Below, one piece after another: positions 1 to 8,390 of a stretch of 64,000 nucleotides of DNA. The DNA comes from Sphingomonas sp. (GTDB lineage: Bacteria; Pseudomonadota; Alphaproteobacteria; Sphingomonadales; Sphingomonadaceae). Position numbers and translations under genes: made by a program. The notes below the pieces were generated by a model. That model did no database searches. It was not told where the DNA came from and was given only the letters and a program-made list of their open reading frames with translations. Numbering within the stretch: position 1 is the first letter of the stretch; each line of letters begins with the position of its first letter. The stretch is taken from positions 1-64,000 of the forward strand of contig JABDNH010000025.1 in assembly GCA_013001055.1 (NCBI GenBank). Reading direction: 5' to 3'.

Positions 1-2
1 TC

Positions 3-1607
3 CGCAGCCGATTGAAAGCCATGCCGGACATTGCGCGCGCCCTCGGCCGTCTCGTCGCCGGGCGCGGCGGCCCACGCGATCTGGGCCAACTGCGCGATGG
101 ACTCGTCGCCTGCACCGAACTGGCGGACGCGATCAGCGAGACCAGGATGAAGAGCGTCCACCCCGAATTGCTCGCGGCGCTGCTGCCGCGCCTTGTTGGT
201 CACGATGCGCTGATCGATGAACTCAAACGCGCACTTGTCGAAAGCCCGCCGATCGATGCGGCCAAGGGCGGCTACATCGCCACGGCCTACGATCCTGAAT
301 TGGATGACCTGCGCGAAGCGACATCCGGCGGGCGGCAGGCCATCGCCGCGCTTGAGAACAAGTATCGCGATGCCACCGGCATCAAAGCCCTGAAGATCAA
401 GCATAATAACGTGCTCGGCTATCATATCGAGGTGCCCGCCAAACAAGCCGACAAGCTGATGGCAGAGGATAGCGGCTTCACCCATCGCCAGACCATGGCC
501 AACGCCGTGCGCTTCAATTCAAGCGACTTGCATGAAGAAGCGCGCCGCCTGACCGAAGCCGCGGGCGAGGCGCTTGGGTGTGAAGCGAAGCATCTTGAAG
601 CGCTGACCGGCAAGGCAGTCGCGGCCGCAACGCGCATCGCCGACACCGCTGACGCCGCCGCACGCCTCGATGTCGCCGCCGCCAATGCTGCGCGTGCGAT
701 TGAGGGCAACTGGTGCCTGCCGCACCTGGTCGACCAACCCTGCCTCGAGATCGAAGCGGGGCGCCATCCGGTCGTCGAAGCCGCACTCGACCAGCAAGGC
801 GAACGCTTTGTCGCCAACGATTGCGCGCTTGGGCCGCAGGATCGACTATGGCTGATTACCGGTCCCAACATGGGCGGTAAATCGACCTTCCTCAGGCAGG
901 TGGCGATCGCCGCATTGCTGGCGCAGGCCGGGTGCTACGTGCCCGCTGCGAGCGCAAAGATCGGCATGGTCGACAGGCTTTTCAGCCGCGTCGGCGCTGC
1001 CGACAATCTTGCGCGCGGGCGCTCGACTTTCATGGTCGAAATGGTCGAAACCGCCGCCATCCTCGCGCAGGCGACCAGGCACAGCCTCGTCATCCTCGAC
1101 GAAATCGGGCGCGGCACCTCGACCTATGATGGGCTTGCCATCGCGTGGGGCGTGGTCGAGGCGATGCATGACACGATCGAAGCGCGCACGTTGTTCGCTA
1201 CCCATTATCACGAGCTGACTCGCCTTGCCGATCGCCTCGATGCGCTCTCGCTTCACCACGTCCGCGCCCGCGAATTCAAGGGCGACCTCGTGCTGCTCCA
1301 CGAAGTCGCCGATGGCGCTGCCGACCGCAGTTACGGCATCGCAGTCGCCAAGCTTGCAGGGTTACCACCCAAAGTGCTGGCGCGCGCCAAGGCGGTCCTT
1401 GCGAAACTGGAAGAAGGGCGCGAGGCCACAGGCGGAATTGCGGCAGGCCTCGACGCCTTGCCGCTGTTCGCCGCGACGCCGCTCAAGGAGGAAGCCGGCA
1501 ATCCGCTGGCCGATGCGCTCGGCGCGCTCGACCCCGATGCCATGACGCCGCGCGAGGCGCTGGACGAACTCTACCGGCTCAAGCGGATCGCCGAGGACGG
1601 CGAATAA
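3..1607 (+). CDS. mutS: DNA mismatch repair protein MutS (C-terminal part; 5' end outside window)
   Basis: The last 534 residues of MutS, the ATPase that recognises mismatches and recruits MutL. The frame is open to the left edge, so the mismatch-binding N-terminal domain lies outside the window; the remaining length fits the lever, clamp and ATPase domains of the roughly 850-residue family. The Walker A motif TGPNMGGKSTFLRQ (near base 860), the Walker B/signature region DEIGRGTSTYDG (near 1100) and the downstream ATHYHEL motif are all intact. The stop codon overlaps the start of glnD by one base (TAATG), so the two are probably co-translated. No sign of damage; the partial state is only a window effect. 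Confidence 0.97.
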   Translation, partial: RSRLKAMPDIARALGRLVAGRGGPRDLGQLRDGLVACTELADAISETRMKSVHPELLAALLPRLVGHDALIDELKRALVESPPIDAAKGGYIATAYDPELDDLREATSGGRQAIAALENKYRDATGIKALKIKHNNVLGYHIEVPAKQADKLMAEDSGFTHRQTMANAVRFNSSDLHEEARRLTEAAGEALGCEAKHLEALTGKAVAAATRIADTADAAARLDVAAANAARAIEGNWCLPHLVDQPCLEIEAGRHPVVEAALDQQGERFVANDCALGPQDRLWLITGPNMGGKSTFLRQVAIAALLAQAGCYVPAASAKIGMVDRLFSRVGAADNLARGRSTFMVEMVETAAILAQATRHSLVILDEIGRGTSTYDGLAIAWGVVEAMHDTIEARTLFATHYHELTRLADRLDALSLHHVRAREFKGDLVLLHEVADGAADRSYGIAVAKLAGLPPKVLARAKAVLAKLEEGREATGGIAAGLDALPLFAATPLKEEAGNPLADALGALDPDAMTPREALDELYRLKRIAEDGE

Positions 1608-4327
1608 TGCAGCCGCTGCGCGTCGGTGATGTCGATAATCGCCGGTCGATCATCGATCGCCGCGCGCTGGCTGACCGATTGTCCGCGTTGCAACATCCTG
1701 ATCGCGAAGACGGTACTGCAATCATTGCCGAAGCTTACGAGGCAGGCCGCGACGAGATCGCTTGCCGTCTGGCCGCCGAACCCGGGCGCGGGCGCGTTCA
1801 CGCCGCATCGTACGCTTTCCTCGCCGACCAGGTCGTCCGGCTTGGCTGGGACTTCATCACGCAAAAGCTTTACCCCAACGCCAACCCGTCATCGGGAGAA
1901 CGCGTCGCGATATGCGGCCTCGGGGGTACCGGGCGCGGCGAAATGGCGCCGTACAGCGATCTCGACCTTATGATGCTGGTGCCGCAGCGCAAAACGGCTT
2001 GGAACGAGCAGGTAATCGAGGCGTTGCTCTATCTTCTCTGGGATCTTGATATCAAGGTCGGCCATTCGGTCCGCACCCCCGAGGAAGTCATCGCGTTGTC
2101 ACGCGATGACTTGGCGGTTCGCACCGCCATGCTCGAAGCGCGGTGGATCTGGGGTGACGATATCCTGTTCGATGGCACGAGCGCGCGCTTTCGCGCCGAG
2201 GTTGTCCACGGCACCGCGGCCGAATTCGTCGCCGCCAAGATGGCTGAGCGCGATGCCCGCCACGAAAAGATGGGCGACAGCCGTTACCTCGTCGAGCCCA
2301 ACGTCAAGGATGGCAAGGGCGGCCTGCGCGACCTGCAAACGCTCTACTGGATCGGCCATTATGTCTTCGGTTCGAAGCGGCCGGCCGACCTCGTCGATGC
2401 AGGGCTGTTCGACGCGCGCGAATTCCGCCGCTTCGAACGTGCCGAGCGCTTCTTGTGGTCGGTGCGTTGCCACCTCCACCAGAGCGCCGGACGCGCCGAA
2501 GACCGGCTCGGTTTCGATCATCAGAAGACAATTGCGGAAGCCATGAATTACGCCGACCGCCCGGGAAAATCCGCGGTCGAACGCTTCATGCAGTTCTACT
2601 TCCTCAATGCCAAAGCGGTGGGTGACCTTACCGGCGTCTTTCTCGCCCAACTCGATGAACGGATGGGCAAGAGGGGAAAGCGCTTCGCGATCCCCACCAT
2701 GTTTCGGCGCACCAGCCACCTCGATGGTTTCACGCTCGATCGCGGTCGGCTGACAATTCCGAAGCGCGATTTCTTCAGGCAAGACCCGGTGCGGCTTATC
2801 GAGATGTTCAGGGTTGCCCAGCGCGAGAGGCTGGAGATCCATCCCGACGCGATGCGCGCGGCAGCGCGCGATGCCCGACTGGCCGATGATGTGCGCGACG
2901 ATCCCAAGGCCAATGCGCTGTTTCTCGACATCCTGACAGGCCGCGACGACACCGACCTGGTGCTCCGGTGGATGAACGAAGCCGGCGTGTTCGGTCGTTT
3001 CGTGCCCGACTTTGGGCGCGTCGTCGCGCAGATGCAGTTCGATATGTATCACCACTATACGGTCGACGAACATACGATCCGCGCCATCGGATTGACCGCC
3101 GCCATCGACCGCGGCGAAATGAAGGACGACCACCCGGTCATCACTGCGCTATTGCGCAAGCTTGCCGACCGCCGCGTGCTCTATGTCGCGGTGCTGTTGC
3201 ACGATATCGCCAAGGGACGCGGCGGCGACCATAGCGAACTTGGTGCCGACATCGCCCGTGAGCTTTGTCCGCGCTTCGGCCTGTCCCCTGCAGAGACCGA
3301 GACCGTCGCCTGGCTGGTGCGCAACCACCTGCTGATGAGTGCCACGGCGTTCAAGCGCGACCTGGCCGACCCCAAGACGATCGAGGATTTTATCGCCGCG
3401 GTGCAAAGCCCCGAGCGCCTCAAGCTGCTTGGCATTCTGACCACCGTCGATATACGCGCCGTGGGACCCGGCACGTGGACCGAATGGAAGCGCACGCTGC
3501 TTCGCACTCTATATGAGGCCGCGGAAGAGCGATTGCGGCTAGGCTTTAAGCAGCATGGGCGTGACGAAATGGTCGCACAGCGCAAGCGCGACCTGGGCAA
3601 TCGGCTGGGTTGGACGTCCGAAGTCATGCGCGCCCACGGCCAGCGACTTCCAGATGCCTATTGGCTGGCCGAACCCGAAGACTGGCAGGAAGCGAACGCG
3701 CGCCAGATGGCCACGGCCGAAGCGCGGATGGGGGATATTGAGGCCGACATCGCGCTGGCGGACGATTCCGAACGCGGCGCCACGCGCGTCTCAATCTTTG
3801 CGCCCGATCGCGAAGGACTGTTTTTCCGTATCTGTGCGGCGCTGGCGGCGGCAGGTGCCAGCATCGTCGATGCGCGTATCCACACGACGCGAGACGGGAT
3901 GGCGCTCGACAACCTTCTGATTACCGATGCGCAGGGCCGCGCCTATTCCGACAAGCGCCGCCGAGACCGACTGCGCGACGCGCTCGGCCAGGCCATCGCC
4001 GCCAACGACGCGCCGCCGCGGCCCGACTTTTCCGAACTTACAGACCGCGAAGAAGCCTTCGACATCGCTCCTTCGGCGCTGATCAATCAGAAGGCCTCGA
4101 ACCGCATGACCGTAGTGGAAGTCAATGCGCGCGACCGGCAAGCACTGCTGGCTCGGCTGGCGCACGCGATCTTCGATAGCGGTGCGATCGTGCATTCCGC
4201 CCACATCACGAGCTATGGCGAACGCGCAGTCGACAGCTTTTATCTGACCGATCGACACGGGCGCAAGCTTTCGGCCGAGATCACCGGGAAGCTTCACGCC
4301 GCCATCCTCGAAGCGGCCGGCACCTGA
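1607..4327 (+). CDS. glnD: Bifunctional [protein-PII] uridylyltransferase / uridylyl-removing enzyme
   Basis: GlnD, 906 residues, close to the usual family length. It adds UMP to PII proteins when glutamine is low and removes it when glutamine is high, so it is the primary nitrogen sensor. Order of domains: nucleotidyltransferase with GRGEMAPYSDLDLMM (about residues 108-122), the GlnD linker region, an HD phosphohydrolase domain with LLHDIAKGRGGDH (near residue 530), and two C-terminal ACT domains (near residues 730 and 840; note VSIFAPDREGLFF and VEVNARDRQALLA) that bind glutamine. It starts on the last base of mutS with no separate promoter visible and ends just before a hairpin terminator. 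Confidence 0.97.
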   Translation: MQPLRVGDVDNRRSIIDRRALADRLSALQHPDREDGTAIIAEAYEAGRDEIACRLAAEPGRGRVHAASYAFLADQVVRLGWDFITQKLYPNANPSSGERVAICGLGGTGRGEMAPYSDLDLMMLVPQRKTAWNEQVIEALLYLLWDLDIKVGHSVRTPEEVIALSRDDLAVRTAMLEARWIWGDDILFDGTSARFRAEVVHGTAAEFVAAKMAERDARHEKMGDSRYLVEPNVKDGKGGLRDLQTLYWIGHYVFGSKRPADLVDAGLFDAREFRRFERAERFLWSVRCHLHQSAGRAEDRLGFDHQKTIAEAMNYADRPGKSAVERFMQFYFLNAKAVGDLTGVFLAQLDERMGKRGKRFAIPTMFRRTSHLDGFTLDRGRLTIPKRDFFRQDPVRLIEMFRVAQRERLEIHPDAMRAAARDARLADDVRDDPKANALFLDILTGRDDTDLVLRWMNEAGVFGRFVPDFGRVVAQMQFDMYHHYTVDEHTIRAIGLTAAIDRGEMKDDHPVITALLRKLADRRVLYVAVLLHDIAKGRGGDHSELGADIARELCPRFGLSPAETETVAWLVRNHLLMSATAFKRDLADPKTIEDFIAAVQSPERLKLLGILTTVDIRAVGPGTWTEWKRTLLRTLYEAAEERLRLGFKQHGRDEMVAQRKRDLGNRLGWTSEVMRAHGQRLPDAYWLAEPEDWQEANARQMATAEARMGDIEADIALADDSERGATRVSIFAPDREGLFFRICAALAAAGASIVDARIHTTRDGMALDNLLITDAQGRAYSDKRRRDRLRDALGQAIAANDAPPRPDFSELTDREEAFDIAPSALINQKASNRMTVVEVNARDRQALLARLAHAIFDSGAIVHSAHITSYGERAVDSFYLTDRHGRKLSAEITGKLHAAILEAAGT

Positions 4328-4341
4328 TCCCCACATAAGTT

Positions 4342-4380
4342 GAGGGCCCCGCCGTTTCCAGCGAGGCCCTCTCCCCTTTT
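4342..4380 (+). terminator. Intrinsic terminator after glnD
   Basis: A 7-bp GC-rich stem, GAGGGCC (4342-4348) pairing with GGCCCTC (4365-4371), encloses a 16-base loop and is followed by TCCCCTTTTA. It lies between the convergent glnD and TonB-receptor genes. The T-run favours use for the plus-strand transcript; the minus-strand side lacks a clear T-tract. Confidence 0.7.
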
Positions 4381-4391
4381 ATACTGTCGAA

Positions 4392-7300
4392 TTAGCCGCG
4401 CTCGGGCTCGACCGCAGGCGGCGGCGGCGGAGGTGGCGGCGGCGGCGGCGGACATGCTTCTGTCGCCAGGATCACCGAACCGTCGGGGCACGTCTGCGTC
4501 GCGGGCGGCGGCGGAGGAGGCGGCGGAGGCGGCGGCGGCGGTGCCACTTCCGGCATGCGCTTGGGCGGCGGCGAAAGCTTGCCACGCAGCGTGATGCCAT
4601 AGGTCCGCGGTTCGCCGAGGAAGGCGCCGTAAAGACGCGTTGCCACCGGGTCGAAGCCCGCATCGACACCACGCCGCGAACCACCACCCTGGATTGGCGC
4701 GTCGAATGCGACCTGGATGAAATCCTCGTTCAAGAGGTTCTGGCCCCACAGTTCGATCGACCAGTTCTCATCCGGCCCGCGGATACCGACGCGGCCGTTC
4801 ACGACCTGAAAGGCCGGCTGGACTTTTTCCAGATCGAGGTCCGAACCCGTGTTGAACGAGCTCATGTGGCGACCATCGACATAGAACAGGCCGGTCAGGC
4901 CGCTATTGCCGATCGGCGGGGTCCAGGCCAGCGAGCCGGTGATCGTGAACTGGTTCGAGTTCGAGATGCGGCGGCCCGGCAGCTGGAAGAAGCTGGTGCC
5001 GAGCGGCGCACCGTTCGCACCGACAAGGTCTTCATTATATTTGGTGTCGACATAGGTGCCGCCGAAGTTCAGCTGCACGTTGTCGATCGGGCGCGAGAAG
5101 AGTTCGAACTCGACGCCGCGGCTGCGAACGCCCCATTCAAGGTCGCCAACGCAAGCGCCGTTGCCCGAGACATTGTCGCTATCGGCATTGGGATCACCGA
5201 TATCACTACAGCCGTTGACGTTCTCGACCTCGAAGAAGAGTCCGTTGAACTGGTTGAGCTGGAAATCGTCGAACCGCTGTTCGAAGGCGGCGACGTTGAT
5301 GTCGAGCCCGCGCCCGTCAAATTTGAAGCCGAGTTCGAAGGCGTTGTTGATCTCCGGCTCGAACTGCAGCGTATCGAAGTCCTGGTTGGGCAACAGCGCG
5401 CCGTCCCCGCCGATACGCGCCAGGGCGCTGCGGTCGAGGTTGAAGCCACCGGCCTTGTAGCCGCGCGAATAGCTGAGATAGCCCAGCAGCCTGTCGGTCA
5501 GCTCGTAGCTCAGCACTGCAGTGCCCGAGAATTCCGACTCGTCGCGTTCCGACGATCCCGTCAGGGTTCCCGTTGCCGTCGCCGGAATGACGCAAGGCAG
5601 CTGGTCGAACGCAACCAACGGCGAGTTGCTGATGGTCCGGCAGAAAACATTATTGTCCGCCAGGCTGACGTCGAGCGACTTCGACTCGTTGGTGTAGCGA
5701 AGGCCGAGGGTCAGATCGAACCGATCGGTAATCTCGAAGATATTGTGCGTGAACAGCGCGAAGTTGGTGCTCGACTGTTCGAACAGGTCATCGAGCCGGA
5801 CGCCAGCGAACGGATCGATCGACCCCAAGCCGACGGCAAGTGCCGCCGAACCGAAGACCGGATTGCTCGGATCGGCATTAAGCGTGTTGAGCAATGCCGC
5901 CTGCGGTAGCAACGCCGCGAGCTGGGCAGCAAACCCCGCCCGCTGCGCCTGCAGTGCCGCGAGCTGCTGCTGGAGTGCTACGTTCGTGGGATCCAAGGCC
6001 AACGCAGCCTGAACTTGCGCGATGGCAGCATCGAGCTGGGCAATGCCCGCCTGGAGCTGCGCGACACCGGCATTGACCTGCGCCTGCGCGCCGCCAAGCG
6101 CGGCGGCATTGGTGCAGTTTCCGTTGGGGTCAGTTGTCGGCGCAAGCGCCAACGGCAGCGACGAGGCGAGCGCAAGACAGTTCGCGTAGCGAAGGTAGTC
6201 GTCGCCATATGCAAGGTTGTCGCGAAGCGTCAGGTCTTCCTTGGCGAAGTATCCGCCAACGAGCCAGTCGAGCCGCTCATCAAGCGCCGTTCCCTGCAGG
6301 CGGACTTCCTGCGTAAAGGTCTTGAATTCGGTAAAGCCGCTGCCGTCACCGGGGCGATAGAGAATGTCCAGATTGTTGTAGTGGGCATCCTGGCCACGAA
6401 CATATTCGTTGAAACGATAGGCAGAGATCGAGGTCAGTTCGACGCCGCCGAAATCATAGACGATTTCGCCCGAAACGCCCCAGTCTTCGACATCCGAATT
6501 ATAGCCGCGTCCCGGCGTGATCGCGATTTCACGGGTGAAGGTATCGTCATTGACGACCGCCCCTAGCGCGCGCTGAAGCGCAGCGATCGACGATGGGCTT
6601 TCGCCGGCCTGCGTATAATCCACCGCCGGCAGGTAGGTCGCGCCGCAGCATTCCTCGTCGCGTTTGGCATAATCGCCGATCAGGCGGATCGACAGGTCGC
6701 TTGTCGGTTCGAACAGGAGCTGCCCGCGAACCAGCCAGCGATCACGGTCGTTGACCGTGCGGCCCGAGATCACGTCTTCGAGAAAACCGTCGCGCTGGAC
6801 ATAGACGCCATCGATACGCGCCGCGACGGTGTCGCTGAGCCCGCCGGTCGCCGAAAGATCAAAGCGCCGATAATCATAATTGCCGAGCGTGATCGCGCCC
6901 GCCACTTCGGTGTCGAAGCGCGGCTTGGCAGTGATGATCGAAATGAGGCCGGCCGAAGCGTTACGACCGAACAGCGTGCCCTGCGGCCCGCGCAGAACTT
7001 CGATGCGTTCGATCGCGCCCAGCTCGGTCAGACCCACGCCTGTCCGGCTGCGATAGACCCCGTCGATGAAGACCGCGACGGAACTTTCGAGGCCGGGGTT
7101 GTCGCCGACCGTGCCGACGCCGCGGATGCGCGCCACGCCGCCAGCGGCTTCCGATGATGTCGAGGACACCAGCAGCGAGGGACTGACCTGCGTCAGAGCG
7201 CGAATGTCGTCGGCACCGGTATTCTTGAGCTGTTCCGCAGTCACCGCGGAAACCGCGAGCGGCACGTCGGACAGCGCTTCATTACGGCGGGTCGCGGTAA

Positions 7301-7487
7301 TGACGATCGCGCTCGTATCCTGATCGTCTAAGTCCTGCTCTACCGTACTGTCATCGACCGCTGCAGCTTCTGCCGTCGCACCCTGTGTGGGTTCGGCACC
7401 GCCGTCGTCGGTATCGGTTTCCTGGGCGAAAGCCGGCGTGGCGATCGCCATCATCCCGGCCGAAAGCATCCATACGGTCTTGCGCAT
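4392..7487 (-). CDS. TonB-dependent outer-membrane receptor with coiled-coil insertion and poly-proline tail
   Basis: A 1031-residue outer-membrane transporter. A signal peptide (MRKTVWMLSAGMMAIATPAFA) is followed by a TonB-box region, a plug domain (DVPLAVSAVTAEQL, then IERIEVLRGPQGTLFGRNAS) and a long beta-barrel. The substrate cannot be read from sequence. Two oddities: an Ala/Gln-rich helical segment of about 70 residues (about 462-535) sits inside the barrel region, and after the expected final strand (TYGITLRGKL) there is a tail of about 60 residues with two runs of 12 or more prolines flanking a CPDGSVI...ACP motif. The start is backed by an AGGAGGGG ribosome-binding site (7496-7503). 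Transcribed toward glnD. Confidence 0.9.
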   Translation of the reverse strand: MRKTVWMLSAGMMAIATPAFAQETDTDDGGAEPTQGATAEAAAVDDSTVEQDLDDQDTSAIVITATRRNEALSDVPLAVSAVTAEQLKNTGADDIRALTQVSPSLLVSSTSSEAAGGVARIRGVGTVGDNPGLESSVAVFIDGVYRSRTGVGLTELGAIERIEVLRGPQGTLFGRNASAGLISIITAKPRFDTEVAGAITLGNYDYRRFDLSATGGLSDTVAARIDGVYVQRDGFLEDVISGRTVNDRDRWLVRGQLLFEPTSDLSIRLIGDYAKRDEECCGATYLPAVDYTQAGESPSSIAALQRALGAVVNDDTFTREIAITPGRGYNSDVEDWGVSGEIVYDFGGVELTSISAYRFNEYVRGQDAHYNNLDILYRPGDGSGFTEFKTFTQEVRLQGTALDERLDWLVGGYFAKEDLTLRDNLAYGDDYLRYANCLALASSLPLALAPTTDPNGNCTNAAALGGAQAQVNAGVAQLQAGIAQLDAAIAQVQAALALDPTNVALQQQLAALQAQRAGFAAQLAALLPQAALLNTLNADPSNPVFGSAALAVGLGSIDPFAGVRLDDLFEQSSTNFALFTHNIFEITDRFDLTLGLRYTNESKSLDVSLADNNVFCRTISNSPLVAFDQLPCVIPATATGTLTGSSERDESEFSGTAVLSYELTDRLLGYLSYSRGYKAGGFNLDRSALARIGGDGALLPNQDFDTLQFEPEINNAFELGFKFDGRGLDINVAAFEQRFDDFQLNQFNGLFFEVENVNGCSDIGDPNADSDNVSGNGACVGDLEWGVRSRGVEFELFSRPIDNVQLNFGGTYVDTKYNEDLVGANGAPLGTSFFQLPGRRISNSNQFTITGSLAWTPPIGNSGLTGLFYVDGRHMSSFNTGSDLDLEKVQPAFQVVNGRVGIRGPDENWSIELWGQNLLNEDFIQVAFDAPIQGGGSRRGVDAGFDPVATRLYGAFLGEPRTYGITLRGKLSPPPKRMPEVAPPPPPPPPPPPPPATQTCPDGSVILATEACPPPPPPPPPPPPAVEPERG

Positions 7488-7675
7488 CTAAGCACCCCTC
7501 CTGTTTTGTCTTTCTAATTGACCCTGTTGTTAGTGCAGGGGCCAAGGCTTGCAAAGCAAATGGAGAGTGAAAAGCGGTGATTTCCGTCGAAACACGCCCA
7601 TGATGAGGCCTATTTACAACAGCTTGCATTGCAGCATTCCTTGCGCGCTGCACAATAAGTCTTGATCGAATACTG
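7488..7675. other. Intergenic region upstream of the TonB receptor
   Basis: The largest gene-free stretch of the window together with the adjoining infC terminator. It holds the ribosome-binding site of the receptor and an imperfect dyad with TGCAGC (7630-7635) and GCTGCA (7647-7652), which could be a regulator site. A weak minus-strand promoter candidate (TTGCAA, 16 bases, TAACAA) lies about 50-80 bases before the start codon. No RNA gene or ORF is convincing here. Confidence 0.35.
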
Positions 7676-7713
7676 AAAAGCCGCAGCCCCACCGATACGG
7701 GACTGCGGCTTTT
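7676..7713 (-). terminator. Intrinsic terminator of infC
   Basis: An 11-bp perfect stem, AAAAGCCGCAG (7676-7686) with CTGCGGCTTTT (7703-7713), and a 16-base loop. Read on the minus strand it gives a GC-rich hairpin ending in TTTT directly after the infC stop, the classical Rho-independent form. The symmetric A/T ends mean it could also act in the other direction. Confidence 0.85.
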
Positions 7714-7742
7714 CATGTAAATTTGCCGTTACGGCGCGCGGC

Positions 7743-8288
7743 CTATTTGGGTGCGACGACCATCAGCATCTGGCGACCTTCCATGCGCGGACGCTGTTCG
7801 ACCTTGGCGATTTCCGCCGTGTCTTCCTCGACCCGTTCCAGAACAGCCATGCCGAGTTGGTTATGCGCCATCTCACGACCGCGAAACCGGATGGTAAGCT
7901 TCACCTTGTCGCCATTCTCGATGAACTGGACGACCTTCTTCATCTTGGTCTGGTAATCGTGGTCGTCGATATTGGGACGCATCTTGATCTCTTTGATCTC
8001 CTGCGTCTTCTGCGCCTTGCGCTTGGCATTGGCCTTTTTCTGCGCTTCGTACTTGTGGCGTCCGATATCGAGAAACTTCGCGACAGGCGGATCGGCGTTG
8101 GGAGAGATTTCCACGAGATTCAGGCCGACATCCGCAGCCTGTTCCATCGCTTCGCGCGTAAACATTACCCCGAGATTGTCGCCATTTTCGTCGATCACCC
8201 GGACCTTCTGGGACTGGATGAACTGATCATAGCGGGGGCCGGTCATTGGCGGCGGCGACAAGGGACGTCGCATTCGAGGGGGTCGTAT
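7743..8288 (-). CDS. infC: Translation initiation factor IF-3 (ATA start)
   Basis: IF-3, 181 residues from the start chosen here. It binds the 30S subunit and controls start-codon fidelity and subunit dissociation. The N-terminal domain (RVIDENGDNLGVM, NLVEISPNADPPVAKF) and the C-terminal domain (KEIKMRPNIDDHDYQTK, RFRGREMAH) are complete. I place the start at the ATA at 8288-8286: an AGGAG ribosome-binding site (8301-8297) lies 8 bases upstream of it, whereas the first in-frame ATG (8273) is 23 bases away from that site. A rare start codon is the known device by which infC autoregulates in enteric bacteria. It is followed by its own terminator. Confidence 0.93.
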   Translation of the reverse strand: MRPPRMRRPLSPPPMTGPRYDQFIQSQKVRVIDENGDNLGVMFTREAMEQAADVGLNLVEISPNADPPVAKFLDIGRHKYEAQKKANAKRKAQKTQEIKEIKMRPNIDDHDYQTKMKKVVQFIENGDKVKLTIRFRGREMAHNQLGMAVLERVEEDTAEIAKVEQRPRMEGRQMLMVVAPK

Positions 8289-8342
8289 AGCGCTTTCTCC
8301 TATGGAGTCGTTGTTGTGAAGGGCCGAGATAAGCGCTTCCGA

Positions 8343-8358
8343 CCCCTTTGCAAAGGGG
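8343..8358. repeat. Perfect 16-bp palindrome in the infC leader region
   Basis: CCCCTTTGCAAAGGGG is a perfect, gapless dyad about 55-70 bases upstream of the infC start and 32 bases downstream of the chemoreceptor stop. It could be an operator for infC or a short processing hairpin. No T-run follows on either strand, so a simple terminator is unlikely. Confidence 0.5.
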
Positions 8359-8390
8359 CAGGATGGTCGATTTCTCAGTATTGCGGGCTC

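Noticed and set aside
2099-3133. Open frame of 344 codons on the minus strand opposite glnD
   Set aside because: glnD is complete and conserved here; the opposite frame has no recognisable motif.
4420-4560. Possible tandem repeat or CRISPR-like array in the GGC/GGA-rich stretch
   Set aside because: It is the poly-proline coding part of the TonB receptor tail; there are no spacers of constant length.
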